Below are positions 47,701 through 55,400 of a stretch of DNA of 64,000 nt, one piece after another. The notes beneath the pieces are model-generated. The model made no database searches. It worked only from the letters and a program-made list of their open reading frames with translations, and was not told the origin of the DNA. Numbering within the stretch: position 1 is the stretch's first letter; every line of letters starts with the position of its first letter. The position numbers and the translations under genes are program-made. The DNA lies in contig NC_058493.1 in assembly GCF_020382885.2 (NCBI RefSeq), positions 23,371,499-23,435,498 of the forward strand, written 5' to 3'. The stretch comes from Scatophagus argus (Eukaryota > Chordata > Actinopteri > Scatophagidae).

Positions 47701-50040
47701 TGAGCCGTACTCCCAGCATGCCGGCTGTGGACACCAGCTACATCCCCCCCGTTCCCCCACTTATCCAGGACTACAGACCCTACTACCACACCTCCAACGA
47801 GCTGTCAGGTAATGACACACACACACGGACCCGGGACGACTTGGGAACATTCAGTCTCAAAACATTAAACTGGAGGTGACATGACGCTCAAACACATAAT
47901 ACATGTACATATTCAAACATAACTTTATTTTCGAATTCCATCTTTACATCTTTGTACTTGCGGTATGCAGCTGAGGGTTGTTCAGATGTGTGAAATTATA
48001 TTTTTATTATGCAGCCATAAAAGTGTAATTACACTGGTGCCATAAAGCAGATAAACAACATGTGATACAGTCATAGTGTGGGGAAAAAAAAAAATCTTCC
48101 CTACTTATTAATGAACTCCAGGGGAAGTTTAATGGATAAACAAAACGCTGAAGAGTTCCGAGTCAGTCTTAAAATGACAATTAACTTTTATTCTAATTTT
48201 TCATAGCTATATATGTAAATGTAGTTTGTTGTGAATGCGATTGAACCCCTCTATAATGTGCCTCCAGCTTTTATTAACTTTAAAACACAAATGCGTGCTG
48301 TTGCTTTTTACTGATGTTCACCAGCAGCCATCTGCTCTTGATTTGCAGAGTTGAACTTCTTCTCTTTCCTCCAAGGCGACAATCATCAGGTATGTACAGC
48401 GGTGCATTACGTTATGTGGAGATGCTGTTGTTTCCCACGCCGGTGACTGTGGTTCATTTTGAATTAAAACGGGGCTCAGACTCTACCGGTAGCCAAACAC
48501 TTTGCTGGTGCACCCAGTGCTCGATAACAAACCTCCTCCCTGCAGTAAACACAAGGATGATGAGAACGCCCTCATGCAGAGTCAATCGCTGACTTATATT
48601 TGAAACTTGATCTTGGTGGAAATTCCCCATAAAATGTCATGAGACCTGCTGCTGGTGCACAGCGCACCTGTTTCGACTTCTGCTAGTGAGCACTAAATGT
48701 CATCCTTACTGTCCTTATGTGACAGTGAGACGTTTGACGCATCAAACATCTCTTGGTTTCAGTTCATGCTCTTCTTCTGTGCTCTGTTTGGGTTCCTTTA
48801 TTTGAAATTAGACATTTTAAATGATCGGTTCCCCCAGATTACATACAATTATACATTTACTCGCTTACCTCGTGCGATGGAGTATCCAGCCGTTCGGGTC
48901 GATTTTGGTTTTGAGATTTCTGCTGGGTGAGAGGAATTTCATTTGTGGTCCCCGCAGTATTGAGAAATTGCATGTAAAAAATTCAACAGCAACTACGTTT
49001 CCAGAATCAATATCCCCGGTACTCTGAGTCCACAGACGTCACTGTGGGCGGTTTTCTTTAGAACTTTTCTCCTCTCAACTCTCTCAGTTTTCATAAAATA
49101 CCAACTTGTTGAACACCATTGTCATGTCAACACGGGTCATTTATTCTTTGAGGGAATAATTCAGTAACAGAGCATGAGTTTGACCCAGTCACTCAGTGAC
49201 AGAAATGTATTTATTTATTTGTTTAATTACTGCACTTGGTTTGGTTTGATGAATAAAGACATTTTTCTAGTGTAACAGCTGTTAAAACCTTCTTGTCTTC
49301 TGTTAAAAGATTGTTTGGCTTCATTAGTGAGCTGAGTGGATTCTTGATAAATTGGACGCCATCGTAACGCTTTTAAAAGTTCGTTAATGTTTTGTTTGGT
49401 TTATTTTTTGACAAAACTCAGGCACGATCAGTTTTGTTGCCTACAGAACTTGGTGATGTATGAGTACCACTCACTTCTCGTTTAGGAGCAACTTTTAGTG
49501 ATAAACGTTTGTGAACTACTCTTGAAAACACAAGTGCTGCTGAATTTTAGGAGTTTCTCTGTGCGTGACTCAAGCTATTGCTAGTGCTAGGATGTTTTGT
49601 GATTGATAACTTAAAAAGGCTCTAAACTCACACCTGGCTAATACCTGCCTTCTTGTGTTTCTCCCACGGTTCAGCATTACAACATGGTGATGGCAGCGGC
49701 GGCCGCCGCTTCAGCCTCAGACGACCACGAGCTGCTTCTCAACCGCTTCCTGCCCTACAGCACCTCCTCCTCCTCTTCCTCCCAGCTTTTCCTCGACCAA
49801 TCGGGAGCCTCAACGGCCAGTTCGCTGACTGCGCCGACAAACGGGGCGAGCAACTCGGGCAGCACCAGCAGCCTGGTCTCATCCGGCAGCCTCCGTGACA
49901 CTCACTCCACGCACTCGTCCTCACACTCGGGCTCGCACTCTTCACACACACACCCTGGGGTGGTGGCCAGCCGGGGCAGCACCGAAGCAGCAGTGGCAGC
50001 TATTTACGGCGGGATACCTGACGTTATATCGTTGGACTGA
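10200..50040 (+). CDS. pias1: pias1: E3 SUMO-protein ligase PIAS1 (13 coding exons, 710 aa)
   Basis: PIAS1 is a nuclear SUMO E3 ligase that moves SUMO from UBC9 to transcription regulators and inhibits STAT1 and NF-kB signalling. CDS joins 10200-10223, 29513-30008, 41594-41678, 41791-41929, 42091-42225, 43377-43482, 44359-44432, 44744-44904, 45560-45696, 46082-46310, 47669-47808, 48349-48389 and 49675-50040. All junctions are GT-AG, and the 2133 nt stay in frame. Domains: SAP about 11-45 with LXXLL (LQVLL, 19-23); PINIT about 146-310 with the PINIT motif at 266-270; SP-RING about 342-427 with Cys368, His370, Cys391 and Cys394; SUMO-interacting motif [15 protein letters not shown] (481-495); Ser/His-rich tail ending PDVISLD. 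Human PIAS1 is 651 aa; the extra length is in the exon 2 linker, a proline tract after the SIM and the tail. The start [10 protein letters not shown] matches human MADSAELKQM. Teleosts can have a and b copies; which this is remains open. Confidence 0.97.
11089..11176 (+). repeat. 8-bp minisatellite, unit ATCTGTNN, 11 copies
   Basis: Eleven head-to-tail units of atctgt followed by gg, ac or ag, with no length variation in the six-base core. It lies about 0.9 kb into intron 1 of pias1. Confidence 0.95.
13560..13975 (+). repeat. Old dispersed repeat copy ('gattaatcga' family)
   Basis: Contains attcattttctgttaatcacctaatcgat, then words such as aaaaggcattcagtttactaaagaaaag and a closing ctcgtttcagcttc. 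The same word order recurs, in either orientation, near 21415, 22385, 25775, 27010 and 33905 and is typical of a very abundant decayed fish repeat. Confidence 0.5.
19240..19263 (+). repeat. (AAGCC)n pentanucleotide run
   Basis: About five tandem aagcc units inside pias1 intron 1. Confidence 0.85.
21307..21386. repeat. Overlapping inverted repeats forming two mutually exclusive hairpins
   Basis: Bases 21337-21359 are a perfect 23-base inverted repeat of 21364-21386 around the loop ggga. Bases 21307-21330 also pair with 21344-21367 with one mismatch, around a 13-base loop. The middle arm can therefore pair with either neighbour. The origin is unknown; it could be a foldback-type element. Confidence 0.85.
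21415..21610 (+). repeat. Old dispersed repeat copy ('gattaatcga' family)
   Basis: Starts gagctgcatgtcaattaatc and continues with several attaatc/agttaatt words and cgttagtttcagcgc. It is decayed, and no open frame is present. Confidence 0.45.
22370..22500 (-). repeat. Fragment of the same old dispersed repeat family
   Basis: Contains aaggatttgctgctttt and then ccaagtatctttgggttatgggctgttggtcag. This is recognisable as the inner part of the repeat whose other copies are at 25775 and 33905. Confidence 0.5.
22768..22815 (+). repeat. (CT)n followed by (TTC)n microsatellite
   Basis: About sixteen CT units pass directly into five TTC units. Confidence 0.95.
24606..24720 (-). repeat. Interspersed repeat 3' end with GATTCT-type tail
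   Basis: The sequence aggaatcagaatcatcttta, then ttgccatgtaaatg and aggaatttgtcttggtg, is a common fish LINE/SINE end read in reverse. It resembles the tail of the element at 6493. Confidence 0.55.
25775..25920 (-). repeat. Fragment of the old dispersed repeat family
   Basis: Shows ccagttaatcatttgag, tttcaagcaaaagtgccaaa and then aatgtgaggatttgcagatttt, in the order seen in other copies. Confidence 0.45.
26213..26351 (+). repeat. Paired (GT)n microsatellites
   Basis: Two long GT runs at about 26213-26241 and 26327-26350, with GT-rich sequence between. They give rise to poly-His/Thr and poly-Cys/Val frames that are not genes. Confidence 0.9.
27010..27197 (-). repeat. Old dispersed repeat copy ('gattaatcga' family)
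   Basis: Opens with attaattgattggtcaattg and ends with gatcagtagtcactattttcagcccc, the reverse of the 'ggctgcaacta' start seen in related copies. Confidence 0.45.
29513..30008 (+). CDS. pias1: pias1 exon 2: SAP domain and linker
   Basis: Encodes residues 9-173 plus one base of 174. The acceptor is ccatttcag and the donor is G|gtgagt. It carries the SAP DNA-binding domain ([20 protein letters not shown]) and then a Gly/Ala/Pro/His-rich linker about 22 residues longer than I recall in human. It ends with DELIKPTSL at the start of the PINIT domain. The exon is clearly more GC-rich than its flanking introns. Confidence 0.97.
32290..32520. promoter_or_regulatory. Candidate conserved non-coding element in pias1 intron 2
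   Basis: A non-repetitive, balanced-composition stretch between microsatellite and pyrimidine-rich DNA. It includes acttgattaattataattcc at 32487-32506, which contains overlapping homeodomain-type TTAATTA/TAATTA sites. Conservation is inferred from appearance only. Confidence 0.25.
33905..34140 (+). repeat. Old dispersed repeat copy ('gattaatcga' family)
   Basis: Begins ggcagcaactaacaggtattttcgtcaattaatgacc and continues with ttgattaatcatattgattac and cctaaaaccaaaagatgtcc. This is the clearest copy of the family in the window. Confidence 0.6.
34540..34775 (-). mobile_element. tRNA-derived SINE, minus strand
   Basis: On the minus strand the head shows an A-box-like tggcctagaggcttgagaag and a B-box-like cagttcgattcc, the internal RNA polymerase III promoter of tRNA-derived SINEs. 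The body includes gtgcccttgagcaaggcac and the tail is AT-rich. A run of 13 Gs interrupts the body at about 34659-34671. Confidence 0.75.
35690..35840 (+). mobile_element. Decayed tRNA-derived SINE fragment
   Basis: Contains ccttggttcagttcctcg (a degraded B box) and gtgtccttgagcaaagataatgtg. These match the order of features in the SINEs at 34540 and 58405, though with many changes. Confidence 0.4.
37235..37365 (+). mobile_element. L2-like retrotransposon 3' tail with ATGG repeats
   Basis: The sequence ctgcgattgactggcaacca, then gtccagggtgtatcacgcctcctgcccatagtcagctgggataggctccagcc, then gacggataagcggtatag and (atgg)n, is the very common 3' end shared by fish L2-type LINEs and their partner SINEs. 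Confidence 0.85.
38930..39210. promoter_or_regulatory. Candidate conserved non-coding element in pias1 intron 2
   Basis: A low-repeat AT-rich stretch with several TAAT cores (ggtgtattaatgtttg, acagtaattaaaac, catcattaattttatc), lacking the decayed-repeat words found around it. Function is inferred only. Confidence 0.2.
39405..39580 (+). repeat. Dispersed fish repeat ('gtctttgtgctaagctaag' family), copy 1
   Basis: Contains ggccaggttaggtctttcca, tccagtctttgtgctaagct and gagagtgttattgatcttct in order. A second copy with the same order of words lies at about 40905-41060. Confidence 0.6.
40130..40290. promoter_or_regulatory. Candidate enhancer-like element with an octamer site
   Basis: A non-repetitive stretch containing a perfect POU octamer ATGCAAAT (40201-40208), followed by ggtcattac and aaattaatgg. 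It is bounded by GAGA-rich and (TG)n sequence. Function is inferred. Confidence 0.25.
40905..41060 (+). repeat. Dispersed fish repeat ('gtctttgtgctaagctaag' family), copy 2
   Basis: Reads cagagccaggccagctgttt, ccccctgattccagtcttga, tgctaagctaggctaatgg and then gacatgagagtggtaatgat, parallel to the copy at 39405. Confidence 0.65.
41139..41184 (+). repeat. (AC)23 microsatellite
   Basis: An uninterrupted AC run close to the 3' end of pias1 intron 2; a poly-T tract follows. Confidence 0.95.
41594..41678 (+). CDS. pias1: pias1 exon 3: PINIT domain, first part
   Basis: Acceptor tctctacag, donor AAT|gtaaga. Encodes [20 protein letters not shown] onward to SSS and the first two bases of the next Met codon. 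The split ATG is completed by exon 4. Confidence 0.96.
41791..41929 (+). CDS. pias1: pias1 exon 4: PINIT domain, second part
   Basis: Encodes (M)[18 protein letters not shown]...[14 protein letters not shown]. Acceptor ctcaaag, donor CCG|gtgagg. The flanking introns are short (112 and 161 bp). Confidence 0.96.
42091..42225 (+). CDS. pias1: pias1 exon 5: PINIT motif
   Basis: Encodes [22 protein letters not shown] and onward to EIGR. It contains the PINIT signature that names the domain, which acts in nuclear retention and substrate choice. Phase 0 at both ends; acceptor catccag, donor gtaagg. Confidence 0.97.
42226..43376 (+). other. pias1: pias1 intron 5
   Basis: 1.15 kb with a (CAA)n run near 42643 and a short (GT)n at 42803-42822. 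No exon or recognised mobile element was seen. Confidence 0.8.
43377..43482 (+). CDS. pias1: pias1 exon 6: end of PINIT domain
   Basis: Encodes [20 protein letters not shown]...[11 protein letters not shown] plus one base. Acceptor tgtccacag, donor A|gtaagg. The first residue is Ser where I recall Thr in human. Confidence 0.96.
43483..44358 (+). other. pias1: pias1 intron 6, ending in a long (GT)n tract
   Basis: 876 bp. A poly-T stretch lies near 43840, and a GT tract covers 44290-44339, interrupted once, only 19 bases before the exon 7 boundary. No exon was seen. Confidence 0.85.
44359..44432 (+). CDS. pias1: pias1 exon 7
   Basis: 74 nt encoding (I)[20 protein letters not shown] to LLCP, the bridge into the SP-RING. 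Acceptor acttctgcag, donor CCG|gtaaac. The usable pyrimidine tract is short because a GT repeat sits just upstream. Confidence 0.95.
44433..44743 (+). other. pias1: pias1 intron 7 with a (TG)18 acceptor
   Basis: 311 bp. It ends in a run of CT/CTGT, then eighteen TG units at 44701-44736, then cgcgcag. The final 40 bases therefore lack an ordinary polypyrimidine tract. Confidence 0.9.
44744..44904 (+). CDS. pias1: pias1 exon 8: SP-RING zinc finger
   Basis: Encodes [20 protein letters not shown] and on to [11 protein letters not shown]. Contains the SP-RING ligands Cys368, His370, Cys391 and Cys394. Cys373 in HLQCF is, as I recall, equivalent to human Cys351, the residue mutated to kill ligase activity. 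The 161-nt length means skipping this exon would shift the frame and remove the catalytic fold. Confidence 0.97.
44905..45559 (+). other. pias1: pias1 intron 8
   Basis: 655 bp with a (CAGT)n run near 45016-45040 and a possible remnant of the 39405-type repeat near 44950. No exon was seen. Confidence 0.8.
45560..45696 (+). CDS. pias1: pias1 exon 9: end of SP-RING
   Basis: Encodes [20 protein letters not shown] and on to [18 protein letters not shown]. Acceptor tgttcgcag, donor G|gtgaga. Confidence 0.96.
45697..46081 (+). other. pias1: pias1 intron 9
   Basis: 385 bp with no repeat or exon recognised. Confidence 0.8.
46082..46310 (+). CDS. pias1: pias1 exon 10: SUMO-interacting motif and proline tract
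   Basis: Encodes the [18 protein letters not shown] (481-495), a hydrophobic core followed by phosphorylatable Ser and acidic residues. It is followed at once by [14 protein letters not shown] and the conserved CPSMSPTSP. Acceptor gctctccag, donor GG|gtcaga. Confidence 0.96.
46311..47668 (+). other. pias1: pias1 intron 10
   Basis: 1.36 kb without a recognised mobile element. The stretch at about 47450-47610 is low-repeat and AT-rich with homeodomain-like words (gcctaattataagc) and might be regulatory, but this is weak. Confidence 0.75.
47669..47808 (+). CDS. pias1: pias1 exon 11
   Basis: Encodes (G)[20 protein letters not shown] through [20 protein letters not shown] to NELS plus one base. 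Acceptor gccttcag, donor G|gtaatg. Confidence 0.95.
47809..48348 (+). other. pias1: pias1 intron 11
   Basis: 540 bp, AT-rich, no exon or repeat of note. Confidence 0.8.
48349..48389 (+). CDS. pias1: pias1 exon 12 (41-nt microexon)
   Basis: Encodes (E)[13 protein letters not shown], matching the human LDFFPFLSGDNQ segment. Acceptor gatttgcag, donor CAG|gtatgt. It is too short for simple ORF detection but is required to keep exons 11 and 13 in frame. Confidence 0.92.
48390..49674 (+). other. pias1: pias1 intron 12
   Basis: 1.29 kb, AT-rich. No exon, no clear repeat. Confidence 0.8.
49675..50040 (+). CDS. pias1: pias1 exon 13: Ser/His-rich C-terminus and stop
   Basis: Encodes [20 protein letters not shown], then the conserved NRFLPY/FLDQ region, a long Ser/Thr/Gly/His-rich stretch ([19 protein letters not shown]) and the conserved end [12 protein letters not shown], with TGA at 50038-50040. 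The acceptor is acggttcag. The alanine tract and histidine-rich part are longer than I recall in mammals. Confidence 0.97.
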   Translation, partial: HYNMVMAAAAAASASDDHELLLNRFLPYSTSSSSSSQLFLDQSGASTASSLTAPTNGASNSGSTSSLVSSGSLRDTHSTHSSSHSGSHSSHTHPGVVASRGSTEAAVAAIYGGIPDVISLD

Positions 50041-52299
50041 CTCGAGAAGACTCGAGGCTACACTTTGGGTCCAGCTCCAATCCCGTAAGAAACTTCTTGA
50101 CCACAGGGTAAAGTTTTGATCCAGAAACTAGACTGGCCCTTATTCATCAGACTGAAAACATTTGTGGAGTCCTACAGACAAGGCTGCTTCAAAGAGAGCA
50201 CCATTATTATGACAGTTCCCTTCACTAGACTGACCTGAGGACAATGCTAAATCATCACTGAAAGGGGTCAGCTGTGGACATTGTGTTGGTATACTGATTT
50301 CAGATCAGCACATGAACCCACATTACTGCTATACTGGTACCAACTCAGCACAAACAGCAAAGACGCTGCAAGAGCAAAAACACAAAGGAGGAAGGCGCTT
50401 TTATACAAAAAGGATGAGTGGCACCGTGTACAGAGAACAAAATATATTTTCCTCTTTTACTTTTGTATGTTAAATCAGGACTTTTTCAGTCTAGTGAGCT
50501 GCTTCAATCGCTGTTTTTAAGTGGAGGACTGGAGTTTTTTTTTCTTCTTCTTCTTCTTCACTAAAGCTTAAATGTATGCCTGTTGCCATGTGGTTATCTT
50601 TTTCTTCTTTTTTCCTTCTTCTCTATCCTGCTTAAATTCTCCTGTTTGCATTTCCTCAGTATAAACTTCAATTCTCTACCCCGTTTTTAAGCTTTCTCTC
50701 TTGCTCTAAGCTCATTTTTAAATTCATGGTGTATTATTTCTCTATCCAGTGACAAGAACTTTTCAGACACTGAATTTACAGTTTATACATGTACTAATAA
50801 TTTTATTATGCTTTTAAGTTATGTATGATATTTAAACAGTTATAAATATATATGCATTCCCTTTGACCTTCAGGTTAATGCTGTTGGGAGTGTTTAGGTG
50901 GAAATTAGCCATTTCTGGTTTTTCATTTTCACTCCTTGATTTCCAGCTTCTTACAAAGACTCTGCCGACATACAGCATTTAGAAATAGGGACTTTTAGAC
51001 TATTTATACTTGCCAATTTAAGGTTTTGAGCTGGATGAGTTTGTTTTATTTTTTGCGCAAAGCCAAAAATAACATACGGTACCTATGAAAATGATCACAG
51101 TAATCAAGAGTGCAGTTGAATCTGTGTGCCACAGTGTTTTCAGTGGAGAGTCCACTTCTCCGGTTTCAGCTGGTGTTTAGTCAGACGCTCAAACTGTGTC
51201 CTTTTGTCTCTCGTCTTCTCTGTTTCATCGTTTTGTGCTTGACCGTTCAAAAAGAATTACAATGAGAGTCAAGCTGTTGTAGCAGCTTGTTGTAGCTTTT
51301 AAAGAGACAGACGTCCATGACGTGTGGCCAGGTTTAAACTAGTGCCTGTTTGTGTGCATGTTTCACGGCGTGTTTGAGTTTTCAAACTCGGAAGAATGTC
51401 TTAAATGGTCACACGTGAACCTCTGTCGGGGACTTGACTTGCGACTGGCGTCTTTGGCGGTGTAGGTGTAATGTACAGGGTTATCTTTTGTCAACTGCTT
51501 GTGGAGAAGCTTGTGGAGAGTGTAAGCAGACAGTTCAGTGCCACAGTAGGAGAAGGAGATCTCAACATGCCAACTTCGGCTGGGCGCAAAGCCAGCTGGT
51601 TTAAAAATACATGACCTGTCTTTAGCTGAAAAAACTCTACGAGCTGTTCGGCGTACGATGTTGAGGCGTCAAAACGAGGTTGAGGTTTCGGAATACCTCA
51701 ACGTTGGCGCCATTCAGCGTACCTGCGCTCATGAATGTATCATGTAGTTATAGGATTTGCTTCCATTCCCCTCAGTAACAGATGTTGCAGAGATCCGCTG
51801 TCATCTTCTCACATTACGAGTGACATGCAGTAGACCAGGCGCCCCTCCTGCTCAGTCAGCCCAACCCTCCTACAGCGTGCGTGTCCTTGAAACTTTCCCA
51901 GAGTTCCCTCTTATCAGGCTCTCCACTTCCAGACGTCCGAAAGGGGCAGCTCACTTCAAAGCCTCATTATCCCCACCACGATGAGATAATCACTTCTGAC
52001 AGCAAACCCCATCACCTGACATCGCCTGTCCTGTCCTTCAGCAACTAACTGGGAGACAACCTAAAATGACCCCCATCTCCCTGCTTCCCAGCTCCCTCCT
52101 CTTTAACTTTATTCCCTGTTCTTCTCATGGGAACCAACCCCAAACCGACTGCCGGAACAAGTTAGTGTTTTTTCCTGTGTTGTGCAGTATTTTATTTATT
52201 TTTTATCCTTATTTCCATATATTATATTTTTACAAAATGTTTGATTTCCATGGGTGAGTGTCAATGTCACTCGGGAGCTGTTGTGATATGATTTTATTT

Positions 52300-52560
52300 A
52301 ATATGCATTTTATTATTCTTTCTATTCTATTAGAGCTCAAAAAAGGTACCATTTAGTTATTCATCATGGAAATACCTGCGTGTATTTTCTTGGGAGCTGA
52401 CGTATACTTTTAATAAGGGCACAAAATGCATGCTTAATTAATACAAGCATGACTCAAGAAGATTTAATGTGTGAATTAATTAAGGATGTATTGTGAATTC
52501 CTGTTGCTTGCTCTTAAAAAATTAGGCCGTCTTGTTTGCGCTTAATGGATCATCAGTTAA
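52300..52560. promoter_or_regulatory. Candidate conserved non-coding element downstream of the pias1 stop
   Basis: A low-repeat AT-rich stretch with two TTAATTAA-type palindromes (catgcttaattaatacaagc and gaattaattaagg) and a short catgctt/aagcatg inverted repeat. It would lie inside a long pias1 3' UTR. Function is inferred. Confidence 0.2.
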
Positions 52561-54519
52561 TGTTACTTATAAACTCACAGTTACTTCAAACACAGTCATA
52601 TGCCACCAGTTTGGCTGGACTCCAGATACAAAAGGGCATTGCTAACTCTTACAGAAGTAAGATGCTGTTTTTAATCAAACTATTAGTCAGATGCAGCTCA
52701 CAGTTGGATTTCTGACTCAACATTAATACTCGGCTTTTAGCCTAAACACCTGCAAAAGCAATCAGGCTCACTTCAGCCTCAGCTGTGTTCACTTATAGTT
52801 CGTAAGTGCAGGAGTTCATTCGCCTCAATAATGGTCCCCTCCTCTAAGAAAAACATGAAAGCAGCAGAGGACTTTTATTTTGACAAACAGCTTGGCTGAG
52901 AACATTCTATTTCATATGTCTTTAAATTGTCACCTGGAACCTTCTGCTTTTTCCTTTACATAAATAAAGACGTTTTCACCACAGATTAAGAGACACAGAT
53001 TGGCGCATAATTCACCAAGTCTTTGACCCTCCTTTCCCGGAGGAGGACCCCCACAGCCCCTGACTTTAGATGTGCTGCGTGCGTTAGTGTTTCCAGTCAC
53101 GTAGCAACATGCAGACGTTTTCATCTGACTACGAGTGTGATAAGAGCAGCTTTCCAGTCTGATTGAGAAGTGTGGGGCTGCCCCGTCCAAAGAAAGCCAT
53201 GCGTCCAAATTTGGTGACTGAATTTTTCCGGATACTTTGAGAAAAAATATTCCACTTAAGCGACATAAACCACTCAGAAACCCACTGGATTATCTAAAAA
53301 TACTTGGTCACAGCAGAAACCCAGTGTGTTTTTCTTAGCCAGTGAAAAGTACGTTGGAGACGACATGATTTCCATTGAAATTATGTAACTGGACTCCAGC
53401 TAGTTTGGTGTCACATAAGTTAATGTATGATCCATTAAGTGTTAACTGATCACATAAACTCGCAGTGACTCGATCACGTCTTAAAAGTGAGCAACAAGCA
53501 GTAACCTCGTGACACATAACGGCTCATGTATTAGTTTTACATTACTTAAGCATGTGTGTTTGTATCTTTATTAGAAAGTGTTACCCTGACTTGCTATACC
53601 GATGAAGATGATGATCCTTTAGTTTCTGTCGTGTTAGTTTAAATATTAATCACCAGTATTCGGATACTTGATGAGGTGGTCACGGTTAATGATGGCATTT
53701 GATCACAGTTTAATTTATTTGAACGACTTCCTCTTTCAGCAGGTTACAGTTATGCACATGAAGTGAGAGAGCTGACCGTGTTGAATGTGTTCAGTGCGTT
53801 TGTGTTGGAGTGCTCCACGCACTGTGGTGGTGTTGGTGGTGGTCGTAGTGGTGATGGGGGTCAGATTCCCCTCCCCACCCACCTGTTTCAAAATGTTATA
53901 TGTCCACAGCTCCATCCTGTGGCTCACAATTGTTAGTTTCCTGAGGGCGAAGCGGCCATTGTTCTGCTTTGTTTTCTTGTTTGTTTTCTTTCACCTCAAA
54001 GAAATTGTCTTTCCTTTCTTTCTTTATGTCAGATTGCATGCGGGGATGGAGGAGCACAGAGCTGTCTCCATCTCGGTCCCTTTTCCCTTGCAATCACACG
54101 CAGGGGTGAACGTGTGTGTCGTATACTTAAAGCATTTCTGCAGCAGCTTATGACTGTGCTGGTTGTTACCAAAACTGGGTCAAAACCGGCATCTGCACAG
54201 ATTAAAGTGAATGGAATATGGCCACTATTATCAGTAGTTATTCTTAAACTGTGTTTTCAGAATCTCCACGGGCAACCTTGGCCAAGCAGCTCAGCTCTTT
54301 GGCTGGCGTGATGTCTCAACATAAGGAAAAGGGAAATGTCAACAATGTGTAAATTATGTCTGTATGGAAACGTGAAAACTGAAAGTTCATATCCAGACGT
54401 GGGTGTTTGATGTCCATCTGTATGCTTTTTGTGTGTCAGTTCAGAGCAAGAGAATAAATTAATTTATATATTTTTTAGAAAATGAAAGCTATTATTAAAA
54501 AAAAAAAAGGACTGTGGCC

Positions 54520-54525
54520 AATAAA
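54520..54525 (+). promoter_or_regulatory. pias1: AATAAA polyadenylation signal, probable distal pias1 signal
   Basis: AATAAA in ccaataaagagtc, with another AATAAA 67 bases upstream at 54453. This is the last such signal before the receptor gene. Confidence 0.5.
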
Positions 54526-54545
54526 GAGTCTTACACAACTGAAAT

Positions 54546-55400
54546 AATCTCAAAGTCAGACTCGAGTCAACATCTGCACTCACTGCCTTAAAACATTCAC
54601 AGGTTCTGTTTTCACGGCTCCAATCCGAGGAAAATCATTTAAAAAAAGGCTTTTCAAGGGGGGGACAAGGAGAAGACAGTGTACAGTAAACCCTTGTCAG
54701 TTGTACAAATATACTAAGTGAAAAAAATATTTATTACCTGCATTGGAAGAAATTGTTTACTTATTGAATGTTACCTGTTTATGTAGAAAAGTTTAGATGT
54801 ATTAAAATGCATTCTGTTACATCGCAGTGTGTTCTCACTTATTTTAATAGATGGGGGCTCATCTCTTGGAGAAACGTCTTACCAGCCTGTTGCACTTTAA
54901 AACGAACACGTGGTGGCAGCAGAGAGAGACGTTTTCATCAACTCATCCGTGGCTGTGATGGCACAGAAACCAGTTACGCACACTTTATCAACTCCACTCG
55001 TGTTTTTCTGGCTGTGACACGAGCTATACGGATATCTGGAATTATTAATTAAAAGTCTATTTTTTGACTGCAGATGATTGCTAAGCCTGACGCTCTGAGG
55101 AGCTTCCATCACACATAACACATCAAACCTTATATTGACCAAGAAAAAAAAAACAAGACCTCAACCCCACCGTTCCTCTCACGCTGTCAAGGCTGAGAGC
55201 AGTCATGTTGGATGAATATGCGTCGTGGCGGAGAGAGGAGGGGAGATGGCAGGAGGGTGGGGTGGATGCTGACGGAGGAGTTGGGGTGGCATCATATACT
55301 TCTCACTAATGTGGCTGTATTTGGACATGTTTTTGTCGAGCTTGGATGTAGACGGCTCTCTGGTTATATTCTCACGAAAAGTCTGTGAGCTGCTGAAATT
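54546..55400. other. pias1-to-receptor intergenic spacer
   Basis: About 0.86 kb containing the receptor's 5' flank. The part at 55190-55300 is GA-rich (ggcggagagaggaggggagatggcaggagg). No TATA box or other gene was recognised. Confidence 0.6.

Larger units (their letters stand above)
50041..54545 (+). other. pias1: pias1 3' UTR (probable, about 4.5 kb)
   Basis: No further coding sequence follows until the receptor gene. Two AATAAA signals at 54453-54458 and 54520-54525, the latter before a T/C-rich stretch, mark a likely 3' end near 54545. An earlier AATAAA near 52963 could give a shorter form. The length is inferred, since no transcript data are available. Confidence 0.5.

Noticed and set aside
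54768..55052. 94-aa + strand frame before the receptor
   Set aside because: No domain, no splice or promoter context, and composition like the flanking non-coding DNA.
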